NCBI GenBank assembly: GCA_031552825.1
Contig: JAVBMD010000008.1
Location: forward strand, 62,001 to 126,000
DNA length: 64,000 bases
Reading direction: 5' to 3'
From: WQXF01 sp031552825
GTDB lineage: Bacteria > Bacillota > Clostridia > Christensenellales > Aristaeellaceae
Below are positions 61,007 to 64,000 of the stretch, one piece after another. Numbering within the stretch: position 1 is the stretch's first letter; each line of letters opens with the position of its first letter. The translations under genes were made by a program, and so were the position numbers. Under the pieces are notes generated by a model. The model had not been told where the DNA came from. It worked only from the letters and a program-made list of their open reading frames with translations, and made no database searches.

Positions 61007-62599
61007 TTAAAGTTCCGCTTTTCTTTCATACACCCAAATGCCGAGCGGCGCATGCTCCTCAACCAGCACAAAATTCTGCTCCATAAACGCAACCAGCTCC
61101 TTCGGCAGCGGCGAATGCTGCTGGTTCAGGTAAACATATCGCGCATCCAGCAAGCGCTCCTCCTGCCCATCGATTTCGGCAATCAAAGGAATAGCCGGCC
61201 GCGTGTTGCCATGCGTAAAGTAGTAATCGGTGCCGCCCGGATATCCGTGCCGCACCACCGTCACCGCATCCGGGCGGTGCGCTTTCTCCTGCGCGTAAAT
61301 CCAATCCGCCGCCTGTTCGTGCGGTTCATCGGAGTAGCAGGGCGCCTTGCTCAAGTGGCTGTATCCGTTGGCACACAGCAGCAAGCACGCGAACACGCAT
61401 GTGATCGTTCCCGCGCGCGGCACCAGCTTGATCCTGTTCAGTCCCTCGCAAATCCAGTCCAAGCCGGATGCCGTCAGCAACAGCACCATCGGCGCCATTG
61501 CGTTAAAGTAGCGGTCGGTAAACAGCCCTCGTTCCGGGCGAAGATAGACGGAATAGACATATGGAACCGCCAGCACAACCCCCACACAAACCAAGGCAGC
61601 GCCCCGCACCAGACCCGCCGTTCCCGCCTCCAGCCGCTTCGTGCGCAACGCGCCCGCCATCGCGCAGGCAATCAGCAGCATCGCCAGCGCCAAACACCAC
61701 ATCATCGGCTCAAAATCGCCGGACAGCCTGCGGAAAATCACCAAAACCGCGTCCACGCCGACTGCTTCGGCGCCAAAGACGGGCACCTGCGCCTCCGCAC
61801 GCATAAAAATCACAACGAACCACGGCAAGAAGAGGATGCCCCACAGCACATAGCCCCACGCGGCGCGAAGCGTGATTCTTTTGTAGCGGAGCAGGATCAG
61901 ATCCGTCAGCCCCAGCGCCGCCACCACAAACACGCCAAAATAATGCGTGTACGTGAGCAGCAGCAGAGCAACCGCGTATCCGGCCACATCCTGCCATCGC
62001 TCCTTTCCAGTAAAGGATAGCCGCTTGGCGTACATCCATAGCAGAGCCGTGGCAAACAGCACCAGCAAGCTATACGCGCGCAGCGTGTAGGCGCAGGTTA
62101 CCACCATAAACGTGCAATTCCCCGCCAGCACGGCGGCAATCAAGCCCAAACGCTTGCCGCCCAAACGCAGGCACAATCGCCCCAGCAAGAAAACCGACAG
62201 CATAAAAAAGACGATCGAAGGCAGCTTCAGCCACGCCGTACCGTATGGCGCAATGCGCACCCAAAGATACGTCACGACGAAGCTCAACGGCGGCATAAAA
62301 ATATCGGTATGCGTGATCGTATGGTACACGTCGCCAATGCTTTGCGGCGGCGCCACGTAGCCTAACTGTGCGAGATCGTCATACCAAAGGGATTTTTTCC
62401 CCGCAAAGGCGAGCAACAGCACAAAGGTTCCTAGGGCAACCAGCAAAACCGTCCATTGCGCTCCGAAACGATCAAAAAAGTTCCTTATGGCGTTTCCGCT
62501 TTCCGTATCCAGAATTTCCACGCGATGCTTGCGCACCAAAACCGCCGTGTAGATCGCCAACAGACCCAGCGAAACAAGCGCTCCAACAATCCAGCTCAA
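61007..62599 (-). CDS. GT-C type membrane glycosyltransferase (GT39-like)
   Basis: A 530-residue polytopic protein with about twelve membrane segments. The first large loop has KKSLWYDDLAQLGYV, an acidic DD motif as in GT-C enzymes, and the C-terminus is a small soluble domain. The start is TTG at 62599 with GGAGG eight bases upstream. It is preceded by a 14-base tandem duplication and the ZIP gene on the same strand. It probably transfers a sugar from a polyprenyl carrier to a surface molecule; specifics unknown. Confidence 0.75.
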   Translation of the reverse strand: MSWIVGALVSLGLLAIYTAVLVRKHRVEILDTESGNAIRNFFDRFGAQWTVLLVALGTFVLLLAFAGKKSLWYDDLAQLGYVAPPQSIGDVYHTITHTDIFMPPLSFVVTYLWVRIAPYGTAWLKLPSIVFFMLSVFLLGRLCLRLGGKRLGLIAAVLAGNCTFMVVTCAYTLRAYSLLVLFATALLWMYAKRLSFTGKERWQDVAGYAVALLLLTYTHYFGVFVVAALGLTDLILLRYKRITLRAAWGYVLWGILFLPWFVVIFMRAEAQVPVFGAEAVGVDAVLVIFRRLSGDFEPMMWCLALAMLLIACAMAGALRTKRLEAGTAGLVRGAALVCVGVVLAVPYVYSVYLRPERGLFTDRYFNAMAPMVLLLTASGLDWICEGLNRIKLVPRAGTITCVFACLLLCANGYSHLSKAPCYSDEPHEQAADWIYAQEKAHRPDAVTVVRHGYPGGTDYYFTHGNTRPAIPLIAEIDGQEERLLDARYVYLNQQHSPLPKELVAFMEQNFVLVEEHAPLGIWVYERKAEL

Positions 62600-62615
62600 G
62601 CTGATTTCCTCCTTT

Positions 62616-62643
62616 GTATGGCGTCCCGCGTATGGCGTCCCGC
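62616..62643. repeat. 14-base tandem duplication
   Basis: GTATGGCGTCCCGC occurs twice in direct succession (62616-62629 and 62630-62643), between the ZIP stop and the glycosyltransferase start. Confidence 0.9.
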
Positions 62644-62644
62644 G

Positions 62645-63427
62645 CTACCCGAGCACGATCGCCAGCACCGCCATGACCCAGAAACCGACCAAAAAACCAT
62701 AGGTCGGCGCGTGTCCCGTGCGGGCGGCTTGCGAGGCCGGGATCAATTCCTCCACCACGATAAACATCATCGCGCCGGCCGCCACGCTGAGCAGCAGCGA
62801 CAGCATCGCCCCGCCCAAGTCGGCCAGCAGCAGCGATAGCCCAAAGCCCAGCAGCGCAGCCGCCGGTTCGGCGAAGCTGGCCAGCGTGCCGAAACGGATG
62901 CAGCGTTTGATGGATACGCCGGTTTCCCGCAACGGCGCGATCACCGCCATGCCCTCCGGAAAGTTCTGCAGCGCAAGGCCGAGGCCAAACACCAGCGCCG
63001 CCATCAGCGACAGCCCTTCTTTGATGGAGGCCGCCATCACCACGCCCAGCGCCAACCCTTCGGGAATGTTGTGCAGCGCCACCGCCATCACCAGCAGCAT
63101 CGGGCGGGAGAGACGAGAAGGCCTTCCCTCCGGCGCATCCTCCTCGGAATGCTGGTGCGGCAGAATACGATCCAGCGCCAGCATGCCCATGCAGCCCAGC
63201 GCAAACCCCAAGCTGGCCAGCGCCGCGCCGCCCCAGCCCGGCATGCCCTCAAACGCCGGAACGATCAGCGACCAAATCGAGGCCGCCACCATAATCCCCG
63301 CCGCGAAGCCCAAGAAGGCCGCCTGCTTTCGTTCGTCGTCGAATCGCATGCGCGCGGCTAGCAGGGAGCCGCCGAAGGTCGCCGCCCACGGTACGATGAG
63401 CAGCAGTAAAAAAGAGACCCAATTCAC
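62645..63427 (-). CDS. ZIP family metal transporter
   Basis: A 260-residue membrane protein with eight segments. The ZIP metal-site motif HNIPEGLALG and the paired NFPEG in segment 5 are present, and a His-containing loop (HQHSEEDAPEG) lies between segments 3 and 4. These proteins move zinc or related divalent metals into the cytoplasm. The GTG at 63427 has GGAGG eight bases upstream. The partial epimerase gene lies 24 bases upstream on the same strand. Confidence 0.92.
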   Translation of the reverse strand: MNWVSFLLLLIVPWAATFGGSLLAARMRFDDERKQAAFLGFAAGIMVAASIWSLIVPAFEGMPGWGGAALASLGFALGCMGMLALDRILPHQHSEEDAPEGRPSRLSRPMLLVMAVALHNIPEGLALGVVMAASIKEGLSLMAALVFGLGLALQNFPEGMAVIAPLRETGVSIKRCIRFGTLASFAEPAAALLGFGLSLLLADLGGAMLSLLLSVAAGAMMFIVVEELIPASQAARTGHAPTYGFLVGFWVMAVLAIVLG

Positions 63428-63451
63428 GCGTGTTTCCTCCGAAGTATTTTC

Positions 63452-64000
63452 TTATGCAAAAAAAGCTTGCTTGCCCGCCTCGTGCGCGGCGATCACCCGG
63501 TCGCACCATGCGTCAAATGCCGGATCCTCTCGCTGCGCCTCGGGATGCGCCAGCAGCCACGCCACCGAGGCGCGAATGCCCTGATCGAACCGGGTCGCCG
63601 CGATATATTCCGGCACCAGCCGCTTGATTTTCGTATTGTCAAACACCACGCTGTTGCTCTTATCGCCGAGCAGCGCGCCCTCCAGATCCGGATTACAGGC
63701 GATCAAAAAATCGCTGGAGATATGCGCCAGCTTGGGCTCAACGCCCAGCGCCGCGCCGACGCACGCGAAGATCTGGTTCCAGCACAGCGCCTCGTCCGAG
63801 GTAATCTGGTAGGCCTGCCCGATGGCGCGCGGATGCCCCATCAGCCCCACGAAGGCGACGGCAAAGTCGTCCGAATGGGTCACCGTCCAGATCGAGGTGC
63901 CGTCGCCGGGCACGATCACCGGCTTCCCTTCCTGCATGCGTTTGAGCACCTGCCATACGCCCTTTTCGCTGCGCACCGGAAGCGGTATGCTGCGGTGGCT
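63452..64000 (-). CDS. NAD-dependent epimerase/dehydratase, C-terminal part
   Basis: The C-terminal 182 residues of an extended SDR. The start lies outside the window. The region contains VPGDGTSIWTVTHSDDFAVAF and a conserved GQAYQITSDEALCWNQIF, as in nucleotide-sugar or isoflavone-reductase-like SDRs. The Rossmann motif and catalytic YxxxK are not in the window. It probably modifies a sugar nucleotide; substrate unknown. Confidence 0.75.
   Translation of the reverse strand, partial: SHRSIPLPVRSEKGVWQVLKRMQEGKPVIVPGDGTSIWTVTHSDDFAVAFVGLMGHPRAIGQAYQITSDEALCWNQIFACVGAALGVEPKLAHISSDFLIACNPDLEGALLGDKSNSVVFDNTKIKRLVPEYIAATRFDQGIRASVAWLLAHPEAQREDPAFDAWCDRVIAAHEAGKQAFFA

Noticed and set aside
1..64000. 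CRISPR array, tRNA or rRNA genes, insertion sequence or phage module
   Set aside because: No spaced direct repeats, no tRNA-like cloverleaf or CCA-ended stretch, and no transposase, integrase or phage structural gene were seen in any frame.

Overview
The window reads as chromosomal DNA of a GC-rich Gram-positive anaerobe, most likely a member of the Clostridia. The evidence is T-box leaders, a sortase, YwmB-MurA, CvpA, DUF1292, DUF896 and YkuS family proteins, strong SD sequences with frequent GTG and TTG starts, and single-membrane secretion signals with no outer-membrane genes. Species cannot be named from the sequence. There are no rRNA or tRNA genes, CRISPR arrays, recognisable insertion sequences or prophage modules. 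About 51 genes are supported; those at both edges are partial.

Layout. 1-3.8 kb: cardiolipin synthase (partial) and a PHP phosphoesterase on the minus strand, divergent from lysA, which overlaps a DUF1284-like gene. 4-6.8 kb: two tandem AgrC-like GHKL sensor kinases with no response regulator. 6.8-12 kb: a membrane glycosyltransferase behind a palindromic operator-like promoter, a secreted beta-helix protein, and murA with a YwmB-like gene. 12.3-20.4 kb: an MFS exporter, a siderophore/cobalamin-type ABC importer, and two tandem membrane glycosyltransferases. 20.5-25.2 kb: a very long sortase divergent from a secreted GH3 glycosidase. 25.3-30.8 kb: ilvB-ilvN-ilvC-ilvD behind a T-box whose specifier reads GTC (valine).

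30.8-39.1 kb: a Fic protein, a secreted leucine-rich-repeat protein, uppP, an aspartate/glutamate racemase, and a 1201-residue surface protein with six SH3b-like domains. 39.3-44 kb: a Nudix hydrolase, a GH2-like protein without its acid/base motif, a 57-residue membrane peptide, an acetyltransferase and a phosphoesterase. 44-49.8 kb: an ECF sigma factor with its DUF4179 anti-sigma protein, a GT2 glycosyltransferase, a nitroreductase, a GNAT protein and a membrane protein. 49.8-53.9 kb: proS behind a T-box with specifier CCG (proline), then a YkuS-DUF5711-CvpA cluster. 53.9-64 kb: a C39-like peptidase with a partner gene, uvrC, DUF1292, DUF896, GNAT, an NlpC/P60-SH3b protein, another membrane glycosyltransferase, a ZIP transporter and a partial epimerase.

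The common theme is envelope building and decoration: MurA, UppP, racemase, cardiolipin synthase, four GT-C type membrane glycosyltransferases, sortase and SH3b/LRR/beta-helix surface proteins. A complete valine/isoleucine operon and lysine synthesis sit among them. The most unusual non-coding findings are a three-copy element of two covarying hairpins (one copy at 25.3 kb and an inverted pair at 43.2-43.4 kb) and a 210-bp inverted-repeat element at 46.4 kb.
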